DNA of 64,000 nt from Chromobotia macracanthus (GCA_036877525.1 JAZGTH010000072.1:1736001-1800000); one strand, 5' to 3'; numbered from the stretch's first letter, positions 45,900 to 58,702 are shown. Notes: a model not told the origin generated them from the letters alone. Numbers and translations: made by a program.

Positions 45900-46490
45900 A
45901 GCGACGAGAATCACGATCACACCATCGTTTTGATCGTACGGTTCAACTTTTGGAAACGCGCCTCGAACCCTGCGCCTCGAACCCTGCGCCTCGAACCCTG
46001 CGCCTCGAACCCTGCGCCTCGAACCCTGCGCCCCGTCTCCCGTTTCTGAACGCACGACGTTTGATCTTTAAGCGCAAACCAGGATCGCAATAAACATCAA
46101 GGGGATGTAAACCCATCGTAGTCCCATGCATTAGTCTCCAGCTGCTGGAACGGCATCGACACGTACCTGAGTCCGCTATCTGAACCGCGATTCTGGAGAC
46201 GCCGCTTCGAACCGAGCCGAATGGAAATAAGGGTCCAAACGCTCATCGGGCTCCCCGGGCTCCTGCAACAACAGTCTGGTCTGAGTCTTGGCTGTCTTTA
46301 CACGGCATCCCCGACAACTCCGCAATGTCCACACACTCCTCCTGCCCTCCCTTGCTGCCGGGGTGCGCGCAGCTTAAAGCTACAGGAGGAGCTGTGCGCG
46401 TGTGCGTGCGCGTGTGCGCGCACAGGGAGACGTGCGCCTGCTCACCTCCCGCACTACCTGAAGTTATCTGAAGCTGTTTGAGGAAACGAG
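45900..46490 (-). promoter_or_regulatory. nrip1: CpG-rich region: probable nrip1 promoter and first non-coding exon
   Basis: CpG density is far above the flanks. On the minus strand two good donors occur: CTCAG|GTACGTG (exon end 46167) and GGGAG|GTGAGC (exon end 46446). Either could end a non-coding first exon joined to the acceptor at 27358. The assignment to nrip1 rests on strand, distance and the absence of any other gene. Confidence 0.5.
45961..46030. repeat. 14-bp tandem repeat CCTCGAACCCTGCG, five copies
   Basis: Perfect copies start at 45961, 45975, 45989, 46003 and 46017. Each unit carries two CpGs. It lies inside the CpG-rich promoter candidate, just downstream (in transcription sense) of the proposed donor at 46167. 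Confidence 0.95.
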
Positions 46491-46906
46491 AAACTTTGTT
46501 TCATTAAGCAAAGCAGATGATCATTAAACTCATTTGATTCAATGAAACGCATATACAACACATGTGTTCATTTTTATATATACGTATGGGCTATTATTCC
46601 GGTTCTATCTGTATACAGTTATTCTACTATACTAAAACATTGAATGATTTTTTTCGGGTTAAATATTGTTTAGTGTTTTTGCTAGTTTTAATAACTGAAA
46701 TTAATAACACCCATGTAGTTTAGGGAGTCACTGTATTATTGTGATGTTACTTCATTTATTGTATAACATTCTGTACTTAAAGCTATGCTGTATATTTCTC
46801 TGTAGATAGTATATTCTATACATTGGACATAGTGTTCTGTGTATTGTATATTTTTACTGCTCTGCTACTGAAGCCCTCGGATTGCCCCCAATAAAATGCA
46901 TTTTTT

Positions 46907-46955
46907 ACGCTTTACTGTACGCTTTACTGTACGCTTTACAGTACGCTTTACTGTA
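46907..46955. repeat. 12-bp tandem repeat ACGCTTTACTGT, four copies
   Basis: ACGCTTTACTGT repeats four times with one T-to-A change in the third copy (TTTACAGT). Confidence 0.9.
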
Positions 46956-47245
46956 CTCTGAAACAGTCTTGCACTTGAAAAGACTGCAGAGATGACAGAG
47001 CTGTCATTTTTACCCTTAGGAACTAGAGAATAAACAAACGAAAAGGCCTAAAATCTCTTGGAGCATTTGTGTCAGATGTCTTAAGCTGTTTTAAGGATTT
47101 GAACTCCACATGCAGTTTTAATGTGACAAGGGGAGATTATTTTAATACCTGGTCTACTATATTTCAAGTAGATTTCAGCCTCTGGGTCTGAATAAATGTC
47201 AATAAAGATTATTTGCTTCTCCCATGATTTTGCATCCTTTGACGT

Positions 47246-47480
47246 TGTGTTCCTGTAGCTCAGTTGGTAAAACATTGCAACGCAAACATCATAGCAACGC
47301 AAATGTCATGGGTTTGAAGGAACACATATAATGAAAAACTGTATACCCTGAAGACTTGCAGTGTGTGGTGCGGAAGTCGAGGTTGTAGGTTCCATCCCAG
47401 GTCACACATATACATACTGATATAAATGTATCTTAAATATACTGTAAGTCACTTTGAATTTAAGCATCTGTTAAATATAG
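47246..47480 (+). mobile_element. tRNA-derived SINE with partial internal duplication
   Basis: Head TGTTCCTGTAGCTCAGTTGG (A-box) and GTCATGGGTTTGAAGG, then a second B-box-like GGTTCCATCCCAGG and second ACATACTGATA stretch before the tail TACTGTAAGTCACTTTGAAT. It looks like two SINE copies joined or one inserted in another. Confidence 0.78.
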
Positions 47481-48552
47481 GAAAACTTTCATGAATATTT
47501 AAAGGTTTCCAAAGGCTAATAGTATAAACCTGTTAAAAGACAAACTAGATGAAACTTTACGTTATTAAAGGTTTTCAGAGTTTGAGTGAGCTGTATTGTT
47601 ATTTACGAGTGGGATTTACTTTACAGCGTCCTACATCCTGGATACTGGAGACAAACACAGGATCAGCAATTTCACCACAATCTCGCCGTGCTAAGTTGAA
47701 CTTTGAACCTAGCAGACCTTTCATCTCTGAACTTTGACCTTAAATGCCACATGAATGGAGATACAATATCCGCTCTTCATTCCTTCCCAGTTCGAGCTGT
47801 CTGACCTGCGCCCTGAAGCTTTTCACAGAACATGGTTCATAGAACTTCAACCTTTGACCTCAGAACAGAGATGCATGTTTGTGTGCTTTTCTCAGTCATG
47901 CTGTACACTGGCCATTAACATCAACCTGCTTTACATAATTAAAACATGAAATTGGAAAGAAAGCAACAACCATTATTTAATCTGTTGATAACTATCTTCA
48001 GAGCAACACAGGTATTTAAGAGAGATCTGATTTTGCCCACCTGTACCAGCATGTTTTACAGATGTATTCATAGTATGAAATGAATATTCTGTAATGCTTA
48101 AACATCCTGGAATCTATAACCCACAGAACAAAACAATCACAAATAAAATCTGTCTCTAGAGTTGTGTTCTCTAGAGAATGTAATCTCAAACTGTGCTCAT
48201 ATTTGCCACAATTTTCAATAAAAAATCTGAGATTTTAAAATGAACATATTATGTACATTGAATATAAAATTAATCCAAGACCAAATTTTCAACAGGATTT
48301 TTAAATCCAGCTCTTTTGTACGTTATTTTTACACATGTGATGTCACTGAAGGGAATATGAAACAAACTTTTTAAGGTTTGTTTCCTGGGTCCACAGGTCC
48401 AGCAGGGGCTCAGGGCATGTGAACTCAGACGCCTGACTGTCTCAAGGGGAAAAGACCACTGTGTCAGAGGATTTTAACCTCTGACCTTCTGCCCCATCCA
48501 TGCATTAACCTCTGTGTATCTGTGGCTACTGGACAAGAGAGACCAGTAAGAG

Positions 48553-48838
48553 CAGAGGTGGTAAGAGGAGAGCAGAGGAGACAAGATGAGATCAGAGGAG
48601 GCAAGAGGAGAGCAGACGAGGCAACAAGAGAGCAGAGGAGACAAGATAAGACTAGAGGAGGCAAGAGGAGAGGAGATTAGAGGAGGCAAGAGGAGAGGAG
48701 ATCAGAGGAGTCAAGAGCAGAGGAGACAAGATGAGATCAGAGGAGACAAGATGAGATCAGAGGAGGCACGAGGAGAGGAGATCAGAGGAGGCATGAGAAG
48801 AGCAGAGGAGTCAAGACAGAGGAGACAGGAGGAGAGGG
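48553..48838. repeat. Purine-only minisatellite (GAGGAGACAAGATGAGATCA-like units)
   Basis: About 285 bp of 20-25 bp units built on AGAGGAGGCAAGAGGAGA and AGAGGAGACAAGATGAGATC. One strand is almost all purine. A long open frame over it encodes only an Arg/Glu-rich repeat and is not taken as a gene. Confidence 0.9.
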
Positions 48839-49753
48839 AAGGAACTTGACTAAAGATTTGTGTAAATCAGCAAGCGCTCACTCTGTTCTCTCAGCTCTGT
48901 TTATAAACAATGTTTGAAGTTCCACAACCCCTTCATCCCATAGTTAGGGATGTTTATCAGTTTACTCAACAGGTAAATCATCAAGATCCGAGTAACCTGT
49001 TTTTTTAATATGCCAGTCACAAATTAAAAACAAAGCCCTTTCCTCCATGATTGCCTTTTTGATTTTGTTGAATTGAATAAATTCACTTTTATCATTTCAA
49101 ATGAACTTTAGACGTAATAGAGAAATCCCTACCAATACACTCAGGAGCTGAATTGAGGTCAGCAGGTGATTCTGCAGCAGTTCTAATCACAACAGGTATA
49201 AACACTCCCTCTTAGATCTGTTAAAAACAGTCTGTGCCAAACAAACTAGGCAGAGAAGTGGCTGTACAAAAGAAGCTCAGAGGTAAAATAAACAAGTGTC
49301 ATGTTTCTGCCTCAGGAGCTTTACACGTACACCCATTCTAACCAGGTGCAGTACACAGAACTCTGAAATTAAACAATTAAGCTATGTTTCAATGTTGTCA
49401 CTGTTAATATTGCTTGAGACAAATAATGATGCTTTATTATCATTCCAAGCAAAGGGAAGAAAACCATTACAAAAGGACCCCAGAAAACGTGCTTAGAACA
49501 TTGGCTAACGTTCTTTAAACATTAGGCACAAAAGATCCGTGAGAATCCTCGGGCTTCATTCCGAGACTCGAGCGTCTTCCCGTTACAAAACCATTTCAGA
49601 AACGCGTCCCGTTAATCAAAAGCAACAGATGATTTGAGCTGCAGTTTCAGCAATGAATACGTTAAAAGACTCCCCTGTGACTGAATATTTATTCTTGATA
49701 TCTCTCTTTCGGTACATATCCTGCATTACCCACAAGTCTCTGGATATAATATT

Positions 49754-49852
49754 CATAATATATAATATATATATATATATATATATTATGATATAATATA
49801 ATATATATATATAATAATATATATATTATAATATAATATAATATATATATAA
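49754..49852. repeat. AT-only palindromic tract
   Basis: Roughly 100 bp composed almost only of A and T with ATATAT and TATAATATA words, able to fold back on itself. Confidence 0.9.
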
Positions 49853-50771
49853 TTTTATAACATATAAACCTGACAAACCTTAGCAAAACCTCCATTTGGG
49901 GATGTCTCCATTTATAAAAACGTAACAAAAATACAGAAAATAAAGTAAAGGTAAAACTGTAAAACTGCATAAAGTTTTGGTTAGTATTAGAGTGTGTATA
50001 GAAACAATATAGTGTTACGTTATATTGTTTATAAGTAACTGTGTATTAAAACAATAGTCTGTGGAATATCCTCATTTAGATAAGTAAACGTGTGTGTGTA
50101 TGGTTGATTGAGTGCATTGAAATCTAACAGGAGGACATGTTCTGGCCTGTCATAAGGAGGTGGTTTGTGGTCTCCTCTTTCCTTGTGCTTTTCGAGCGTG
50201 TCTTCTTGACCTACTTTGTGATCTTTGGTTAATCCCTGGGTAGAGAGAGGGTCTGGGAGGGGCTGCTTTGCTTTCTCTCGACCTCATTTGACTATCAGAT
50301 GGAAAGGAGAGAACCTTTTAAAAAAACATTTCCACACAGCTGGGGATTTGAATGTGCCATCACAGCATCCTCTGCCATTGTTATTCTTTCCTTCTCTGAT
50401 CTTTACCTACTGTGATCCAAACGGCCCTTTTCTCTGAGGAGTCATCGCATGTGTCGGCGGTGTTACAGACTCTGAGACACGATTCCTGTCAGGTGACAAA
50501 CACACTCTGACATCTTGCTTGTCATGTCGTGTCTGGCCTTGTTTCTAACTTAACACCGCATTCTCTTGGGATTTTTTTTTTTGGGGTTTTACCAGAAGCA
50601 CACATTTCCTTGTGAACTTTGTGGTGCATTAAGATCTTTTCAGAATGACATGAAAAGGTTATGAAAGACAGTGTATCAGTTTACCAGAAGAAACAGGGTC
50701 TTCTGAGTGACATGAGTTAGAAAGCATTGTGGGTGAGATTTTATTACCGAGTGTTAAAAGGATCAAGTTTT

Positions 50772-50773
<2 letters not shown>

Positions 50774-50818
<45 letters not shown>
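50774..50818. repeat. (CT)n microsatellite
   Basis: About 21 CT units with a single interruption (TCTTCT). Confidence 0.95.
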
Positions 50819-51104
50819 GTTGTTAAAGCCCTCTCAACATCTTGGTCCGTGTCAGATTGCTGATGCTGTGGTTGATAAGGGATCTCGTTTGTGTTCAGAG
50901 CATGTTATATATAGGCTCTGCTTCAATGTGGAGTTTGAAGTGGAAAACAAAAAAAGAATCTGAGTCTTCAACAACAAGTACTGATATATTCATCAACATA
51001 AAAATATTGACCCTGTCTGCCAAGCTACAAAAAGAACACTAAAAATTCATTTGATTCATTAATTTTGCACTATTTGTTTGCACAAATAAATCCATTTTTC
51101 TTTA

Positions 51105-51414
51105 CCCAGCTAACAGGAAACATTCTATCAAAGTTATATCGGTTATCAAAAAATGTTCCTGCAGTAACATTAGTAAAATGGTTTTTAATGTTATATATGA
51201 GGTACATCAAAAATGTTGCTCTTAAAGTGGCAGTGGAAGGTTTTAAAAACGTAACCAAATTTAAAAAGTTTGAATGATGTTTATATAATCCAGCAATAAC
51301 GTTTATACAACATCTAAAAACTGGATGTTTAGGACATTCCAAGAACTTTCAAAATGACGTTTTTAACGTTTTTGTTACTTAATAACCTAAATCAACCTTA
51401 AATTGTTAGTTGGG
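51105..51414. mobile_element. CAGCTAAC-type MITE, copy 5
   Basis: Starts CCCAGCTAACAGGAAACATT and ends AACCTTAAATTGTTAGTTGGG. 310 bp, close to full length. Confidence 0.85.
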
Positions 51415-52518
51415 TAATCTTTATTATAAAGGAAGATAGATATTAAAAATAAAAAGCCGTTTCAGAGGTCATGACCTGTAGAAGTTGGTGGGTCAAAATC
51501 TGTTTTTGACTTTTTGACAGAATTGTTTACATGAGGCGCACCTGTGGGGGGAACTCAGCTGTCAGTGAGACCCCCCACCCGATGAGCCAATCAGAGGAGA
51601 CAGATCAAGAGACAGATCAAGGTTACACTGTCTTTCTCTCTCGCTTTGTGGACTGGCACTCTCAGGAGGGGGGAGGGGGGAGGTGAGCGACCATGCCACC
51701 CCCAGGCACATTTCCTCTGTTCCCACGGGGGCATTGACATTCAATTGCCCCTGTTTGTTGATTATCAGAGAGCATGGAACAGTCTGAGGCTGTTTTACCA
51801 GGCTGTATGTAACAGTGATAAAACTCCCTGTTTGGGGGGTGTTTCAATGACTAGTGCACAGCAATCAGATATCTCTGTTTACCTTTCCGTCTCTCTCTTG
51901 CATCAAAAATGTCATTATTATCTGATGAGTTAAGGCAAACTAAATGTAAAGTTTATTCGACAAAACTTGTCGAATTTGTTTCAATAGACGTGTTTGAGTC
52001 TTGTTGTACAAAACCAAAATTTGCTAATTAGTTTAATTTTAATGAGTTTACGCTCAATTTAAGTTGAACAAATTATTTGTGTTTGTTGCTTAGCTGTGCA
52101 TTGCGTGTTTTTCATGCTGTGTACTTTAGGTTCAGTGGCACATGTACACTTGTACAGCACTGCAGTCCCTGCTGTATTTCAGGTCCCTCTGAGACATTCG
52201 CTGGCAGGAGGGCTGATCCACTCCAGGAAAATCACTCAGCGTAAGTTGCTGCAGATCAATGACTGCTGACTGCTCTCATATCACAGTGTCATGGAGACGC
52301 TCGCAGTGATGCTGTATTTACATATACATACATACATATACATGCACATACACATAGATACACACGTACATATGCATGCCTTTTCATTGTTTAATGACAT
52401 TGTATGCCCACAGATTAAACATTCTAAATTATTGTAATACAAAATGTTCTAGATAAAATATTAGTTGAGTTGCTTTTCTTTACTGTTATTTGGATCCTGC
52501 AAACACATTTAGGATCCA

Positions 52519-52722
52519 CTGTTATTCAAACATTTTGTAATTCTGTTAACGTTTTAAAAACATTCCACTAACAACTTATAAATAACTGATATATATGATA
52601 TAATGGTAAAAAAACAGCTATTAATGTTACTGCAAGAACATTTTTGATAACTCTGAGAGAACTTTGAGATAACTTTTAGAAAATGTTGGCCAGCATTCAG
52701 AGAACATTCCCTGTTAGCTGGG
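52519..52722. mobile_element. CAGCTAAC-type MITE, copy 6 (one end lost)
   Basis: Enters at the GTTATTCAAACATTTTGTAA position of the consensus and ends AACATTCCCTGTTAGCTGGGA. Confidence 0.8.
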
Positions 52723-53716
52723 AAGTTACCTGGAAAATACCAGACATTTGGCCAAGAACAAATAAATGGCTATTAAAAAGGGAAGTTTGTTACTTGTGTA
52801 TAATTTATTCTGCTTCAGAGCTAACAGATCAAATGTTGATGTAGCAATGACCTCCTCTCAACCTCTACACGGCCGTCTGTGATTAAACAGTTCCCAGCAG
52901 CAGAAAGCAAATTATGGAGAGCAGAGAGATAAAATATTCAGTCTGACCTTGAGATGAGCCTGAAACACAACCTCCTCTGAATAATCTACGGGTCACTAGC
53001 TTCGTCCTTCACACAATGAAAACCGCACCCGCCCCTCACATGCTCACTTGTCTCTATCTCTGTTTATCTCAGTGTGTCTCCTCTGTAAAGGGTACCTTTC
53101 TCCCAAAAGTGAAAAATCTGTGACATTGTGACTACTCACCCGGATGTCCATCCAGGCTAGTATGTAGTGTTGGAAATGGCTGAGATTCCCCAGGGGGGAC
53201 GTATTTTGGGGATTGTTGGGGATGTATTTTATATTTCATGTTTAAAAAACAGATGAAAAAAATCTCACTATATTTATGTATGAAATTTGCATAGCATGTA
53301 GAGGCTATTATGTGGATAAAACATGGAAATCCTCCACAATTTGGACTGCAATTCAGTACCCCCTTGAAATTCACTCCCTGAACTCAGTCTCCCCGAGTCT
53401 TCCCCATTTCCAGCTCTGTCTATATAGCCTTATTTCTTTTCTGGAACACAAAGGGAGAAATTTAAAATCACATGCTCTTTTTCATACTGCAAAAACACAG
53501 GGGCTGTCATGTTCCAAGTAGGACAAAAGCAAACCCTAAGTAAGCTCCTTAGGGTTCATAAGCCAAATGATTTGTATGAGGTACGCACCATATCTACAAA
53601 TGATGACAGAATGTTCATAAATGGGTGATCTATTCATTTAACACACACACAGAAACACTCACTTCTGCTGATGTTTACAAGGACTTACAGTAAAGTTAAC
53701 CTCTTTCTTTCCTCAG

Positions 53717-54050
53717 TGATCAGGTTTCATGTCACTTGGTTTCTCGCTCAGCTTCCCGGATCCTCATTAGAACTTCAGCTGTTCATCTAAAAACATCTGT
53801 CCACTGTAATTACTCAAACACGGCATGTCATGACTGCAGTCAGACTACATCCAGGATCCACAGTCATGGGAAGTCCTGCCAGGTGCATGCAGCCACAAAT
53901 CCTCTGCATCTGCTGGAAAATACTGATGAATCAGCAGCTTGGAGTCATCAGTTCTGCAGGCTATGTGACTGGAGAGTGGCACAAGGCCAGCAGAAGTGAT
54001 GAGAACTGCATGAAGACATTTGAGTCCATCTAATAAACACCTGTGAGCAA
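53717..54050 (+). ncRNA. Possible terminal exon of an unknown plus-strand transcript
   Basis: A strong acceptor CTCTTTCTTTCCTCAG ends at 53716 and a polyadenylation signal AATAAA lies at 54032-54037. Between them two overlapping open frames exist, one ending at the TAA that overlaps the AATAAA. No similarity recognised. A non-coding RNA or chance are both possible. Confidence 0.25.
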
Positions 54051-54276
54051 TAGCATTACCATCATGCATTACCATCACATAGACAGAAACTGTTACTAAA
54101 ACTGGCCTGGTCTTATGAATCTATATGTCCTGACTTACCTTGTGCAAATAAGTAAACATATTTGGTGTTTAGCGAGTTTCATAGCCATATGGAAGCCAGC
54201 AGCTGTTCTGTGTGATCTACAGACAAACCACACCTGCTGGGGTCTGCCTGGGTGATTCAGTCATAGTATTATGGAA

Positions 54277-54564
54277 CCCAGCTAACAGGGAACATTCTCA
54301 GAATGTTGGCTAACGTTTTCTCAAAGCTCTCACAAAGTTATCAAAAAATGTTCTTGCAGTAACACTAAGAACATTTTTTTAAAGCTATATATCATACATC
54401 AAAAACGATATTAAGTAGTTAGTAGAATGTTTAAAAACTGTTACAGAATTAAAAAATGTTTGAATATCATTTTTATAATCTAAAAAACTGGACGTTTTGA
54501 ACATTCCTAAAACGTTAAAAAAACATTAGAGAAACATTCTTACAACCTAAAATTGTTTGCTGGG
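54277..54564. mobile_element. CAGCTAAC-type MITE, copy 7
   Basis: Starts CCCAGCTAACAGGGAACATT and ends CCTAAAATTGTTTGCTGGG. Good reference copy for the family. Confidence 0.87.
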
Positions 54565-55301
54565 TGTATGTTGCAGATGTTGCAAGCCAGATTCAAACCC
54601 ATACACACAAGCATCAATATCTCAATATCAATATCTGATTTGCTGTGGAATTCTTAAAATAAAAAATGGTGACAAGTTATATGAAGACAGAAAATCCACA
54701 TGATTGAAACCCTACCTATCAAATTATGTGGGTTCTGTTTAAACCGAAGGTATTTACTACACACAGAACTATTAGCTTATACCAACTATTGGCAGTAAAC
54801 ACAAGCAACTGTGTTTTTTGTCCTAGTGTGGGTTTCTGGCATGTATCATGGGCTGCCACTGTTGATATTTCCATTCTGAACCGTGACCTTTAAGTGTGAC
54901 GCTTGACACAATATTACCTCGTGCAGATTGGGAGTGGGTGTAATCTGAAAGGGCTCACAGCTGTAGACGGAACTCTTTAATGATCATAAATCGCTGGCAC
55001 ACACATTTGTGCCAAGAACCATGTCATATCCCTGGCTAAATTTTGAAGCAAGTATACACATATCATTCATAAACGCCAAATGTCAAATGCCACTGAACAT
55101 TTCCTGTCACATCAATGTCATGTTTGAATAATTCATAAGGTTTATGAGGGATTCATATGTGGAGTGCAAGAGGGAGAAGAACTGGAGTCAGAGTATGTCT
55201 CACCCTACTCTGTGATAAATTTGGCCAAAACTGCTTCTGCATTATGAATTAGTACTCACACAATCTATCAAAGCTAGCTGATAAAAAAACACCAACCTCC
55301 A

Positions 55302-55630
55302 CCCAGCTAACAGTTTTTGGTTGTAAGAACATTTCCCTAACCTTTCCATTAAGTAACAAAGATGTTATTTTGAAAGTTCTAGAAATGCTCAAAATGTCTA
55401 GACATTTGTATTAATGGTTTTGCTTGGTTACAAGAACATTATTCAAACTTGTTAAATTGTAACACTTTTAAAATGTTCCACTAACAACTTAAGAATAACA
55501 TCTTTGATATGTGATGATACATGATATGTAATTTTAAAAAAACATTCTACTAAAGTTACTGCAAGAACATTTTTTACGAACATTGAGAGAACGTTAGCCA
55601 ATTTTCTAAAAATGTTCCCTGTTAGACGGG
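55302..55630. mobile_element. CAGCTAAC-type MITE, copy 8 (reverse orientation)
   Basis: Starts CCCAGCTAACAGTTTTTGG and ends AATGTTCCCTGTTAGACGGG. 329 bp. Confidence 0.86.
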
Positions 55631-56272
55631 CAGCATCCAAATGATGCAAGATTTGCTGTGCGTTCAGCACAAGGCAAATAACCTTTGTGAATTATTTAGT
55701 TTATTGACCTCGGAAAGGTTGTTTCCTGCGGGCGGAAAGAGCGCCAGCTGGTTCGCAGGTGACGTGCTCAAGGTTGTGTGTTTCTCTTTGGTTCATAATG
55801 TATTTGTCAGTTGTGGTGGACGAGGGTGGCAAATCGTTCACTTGATTAGTACTACCGATAAGGCCTGCCAAAGATAATAAAGCACACAGTGGCTTAAGGA
55901 GATGTGTCTCTCTCCAATGTCTCTCTCATACAAACACACACACTTGCTCTATTCTTGGTTCATTGTTGCAAGATGAAGGTTAAAATGTCTGCTGAACAAA
56001 CAGAACGGGCCAGAACCCGGGTGCGGAGACTGGCTGTGCAGCATGCAGGCGCTTCCCGGGCCGGACTCCATTCAGGAGTGTCGGAAGAGTGACCGCAGGG
56101 CACCACAGGCATTCTGTTCCTCTCAGAGGGGTGAAAGTAGGGCTAATTCCTGACCAAGCTGTCACACATAATCATAGAGGAAAGCGATGAGCCTTATTAG
56201 CACCAGTGTTTTGGCACAATGAGGTGCTGCTCTGATAGAAAGCCCAGATGAACAATAGATACATAAGAAAGT

Positions 56273-56274
<2 letters not shown>

Positions 56275-56308
<34 letters not shown>
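56275..56308. repeat. (GA)n microsatellite
   Basis: About 17 uninterrupted GA units. Confidence 0.95.
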
Positions 56309-56311
<3 letters not shown>

Positions 56312-57699
56312 CAGTGGGATTTGTGATTAGGCTGTGAGTGGAATTATGATGTCATAATGAACAGTTTAAAATTTCAAGGCCTTTCTAAACCAAAGAGGTT
56401 CACTATTGATTTTGCTATAATAAAACGGATAATGGAAAACTATTGTAACGCCTAAATGATAAAGCCATAAAAGCTACTGGACTTGTTTTCTTCTGCATGG
56501 TGGGGTTAATCATCGTATGTAAGGTTGTATGAACACAAGTTATCCAATAACATAAACACTTTTTAACTGTTTTTTAGTGTCACCGGATGGCACAAACATT
56601 TTCATTCCCGCCTTATAAACTCACAGTACACAGATCTGTTCAGGGGAAACTGATCGAGTCTCACTGAGGGGTGTGCGTTAAAGGTCACTCAGCTGGAAAA
56701 CAGCTCTCACAGTGAGACAAACCCTCTGACTGCTCTTTGATTCATGAGCTCACTGACACTCTGATATTTCATTTGATTTAGATGAGAGATGTAAGAAGAG
56801 CTTGCAGAATCTAAAAATATTATTTCAATACCTTACTTTTAACTGACTTGAAAACCAAAATGAGCCTTATTTACTGTTAAATTAAATGTTTCTGGTCTTA
56901 TTGTATGTTATTCTGAAAACACAAAATTGTTTCCATAATTTTTTATGGAACTGTAATAATTTTCTCTGTCTATGAAACACCTTACTTCTCTGCTGATGTA
57001 ACCACATACAATAGCCTCATCACAGGTCAATGAAAATAAATGTTAAATATATTAGAAACATGTTCCTTTTCTTTGAAAAAAAGAAATTCTTTTTAGAAGC
57101 ATTCTTTTAAACTACATACCGACAGCTGCTTATAATTGACAGTGTTAATCAATTATTTTTCGGTACAAATTTACGAACAGTCAATTCAGACTGAATAGCC
57201 TGTAGTGACTATAATGACTGGGCTGAATTCAGGGTGTTTCAGTGCACACAACAGCAGTAATGGAGGCCACTGACCCCTTTATGACACTAAACTTCTGTAG
57301 TTTCCTCTGCTTCGACATCTTTAACAAGCAACTCTGTCTGAGAGCTCATTTGCAACAAGACAGTCTTTTGTAATAGGAAAGAAAACTGTATTGATTTTGT
57401 CACTAACACTGCGGTGGCTACCATTGATCAGGACTTAGCACTTATTATTCTGAGTTCCCAGAATGCTTTGCTGGCTGACACAAACAGTTATGAGGTCCAG
57501 ATGAGGCATGCATGTCCTCATGCAACTTTTCATAATGGCGAGAAGAAAAATTAGATGTTAACGGGGATTACTTAATAAGACAAAAGTAAAATCTAATTTT
57601 TCTTCTTTCAAAATATAATAACTTGCTCTGCTTCCAAGCAATGTTTATTTTCAATTAAAGTTGGAAATATTGTTAACCAATAGCCCAATAACCATTTAT

Positions 57700-57768
57700 T
57701 CAGCTAACAGGGAACACACTCAAAACGTTGGTTAAAGTTTTCTAAAAGTTCTCTCAATGTGTTCTTGC
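57700..57768. mobile_element. CAGCTAAC-type MITE fragment
   Basis: TCAGCTAACAGGGAACACACT then AAAACGTTGGTTAAAGTT; only the first roughly 70 bp of the element remain. Confidence 0.7.
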
Positions 57769-58540
57769 ACAAACAACAGAACACCATCAATGCAAAAAGC
57801 GAAGTCTGTGTTTTTCACTATTAAACATGCAGTTTCAGTATGAAATGTCAGAAGTAAAACATAAATGCAGATTTATAGGTTTAGCAGTATCCTACTAAAC
57901 CTCAGAACTCCAGCTGAATCTTTCTGCCAGCCGTAAGGAACACAAATCAATGCATCAGAGTCAAATCACTCTGGAAGACATGCGACAGCCGCAGGCCCCT
58001 GCGCTTACCTGAGTCTCATTTCATGCATCAGCTGCTTTAACACAAACAGTGTGAACTTACACGCACACACACATATACTTCTTATGTCTCGACAACACCA
58101 GCAATGTACTCTAGAGCTGTGACCTGCTCCAGCCCTGAGGGAATCTCCCAGTGCACACAAGAGCAGCAGGACATTTTCTGTTATCCCCAAACACAGATGT
58201 ACACAGACCTTAATACTCAAAGCATTTTCTTAACAGTCGACTCTTGACTCGGATTATCTTGCACACACACAGAAGAACACAAACTGTGCTGTTCCACGAT
58301 ACCCAATGTAAACTGGACAGGGGCTGCACAGGAAGTTGAGGAGACAACTTCAATAAAACTGTCCAAATAATGAATGTCATAGACAACCCCTGGGCTCAGA
58401 TGAACCCGCACCATGATTAACGCTGCCCGATGCACAATGCTGTGGAACAGCTTCTGTTAGTGTTATTCATTTAGTGTTGTGAAGTTTAAGATCTCTGCAG
58501 GTGTGGGTATGTGTATGTGGGTGTGTGTAACTATGTTGTG

Positions 58541-58702
58541 TAACCATTTTAGATTGTAAAAATGTTTCTGTAACATTACAAAACAAAAACATTAAAAATG
58601 TTATTTTGAATGTTTTAGAATGACAAAAACATTCGGTTTCTTAGATACTGTATTAACGTTATTGCTTGGTTATAAAAACATTATTCGAATTTTATCAATT
58701 TG
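58541..58702. mobile_element. CAGCTAAC-type MITE fragment (reverse orientation)
   Basis: ATTTTAGATTGTAAAAATGT through GTATTAACGTTATTGCTTGG and ATTATTCGAATT; about half an element, without its terminal repeat. Confidence 0.7.

Larger units (their letters stand above)
27359..46166. other. nrip1: Probable 5' intron(s) of nrip1
   Basis: About 18.8 kb between the coding-exon acceptor and the CpG-rich first-exon candidate. No recognised protein-coding gene. Further non-coding exons may exist: donor-like sites on the minus strand occur near 33334 (AAG|GTGAGG) and 37553 (AAG|GTGAGG). Contains MITEs, SINE pieces and microsatellites listed separately. Confidence 0.55.

Noticed and set aside
45798..46131. 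Minus-strand frames with repeated GFEAQGSRRRVR peptide
   Set aside because: The peptide comes from the 14-bp repeat, which is not a multiple of three, so the same peptide shows up in shifted frames. Not a protein.
48586..48849. 87-codon frame rich in Arg, Glu and Gln
   Set aside because: It is just the purine-only minisatellite read in one frame; the opposite strand also has open frames over it.
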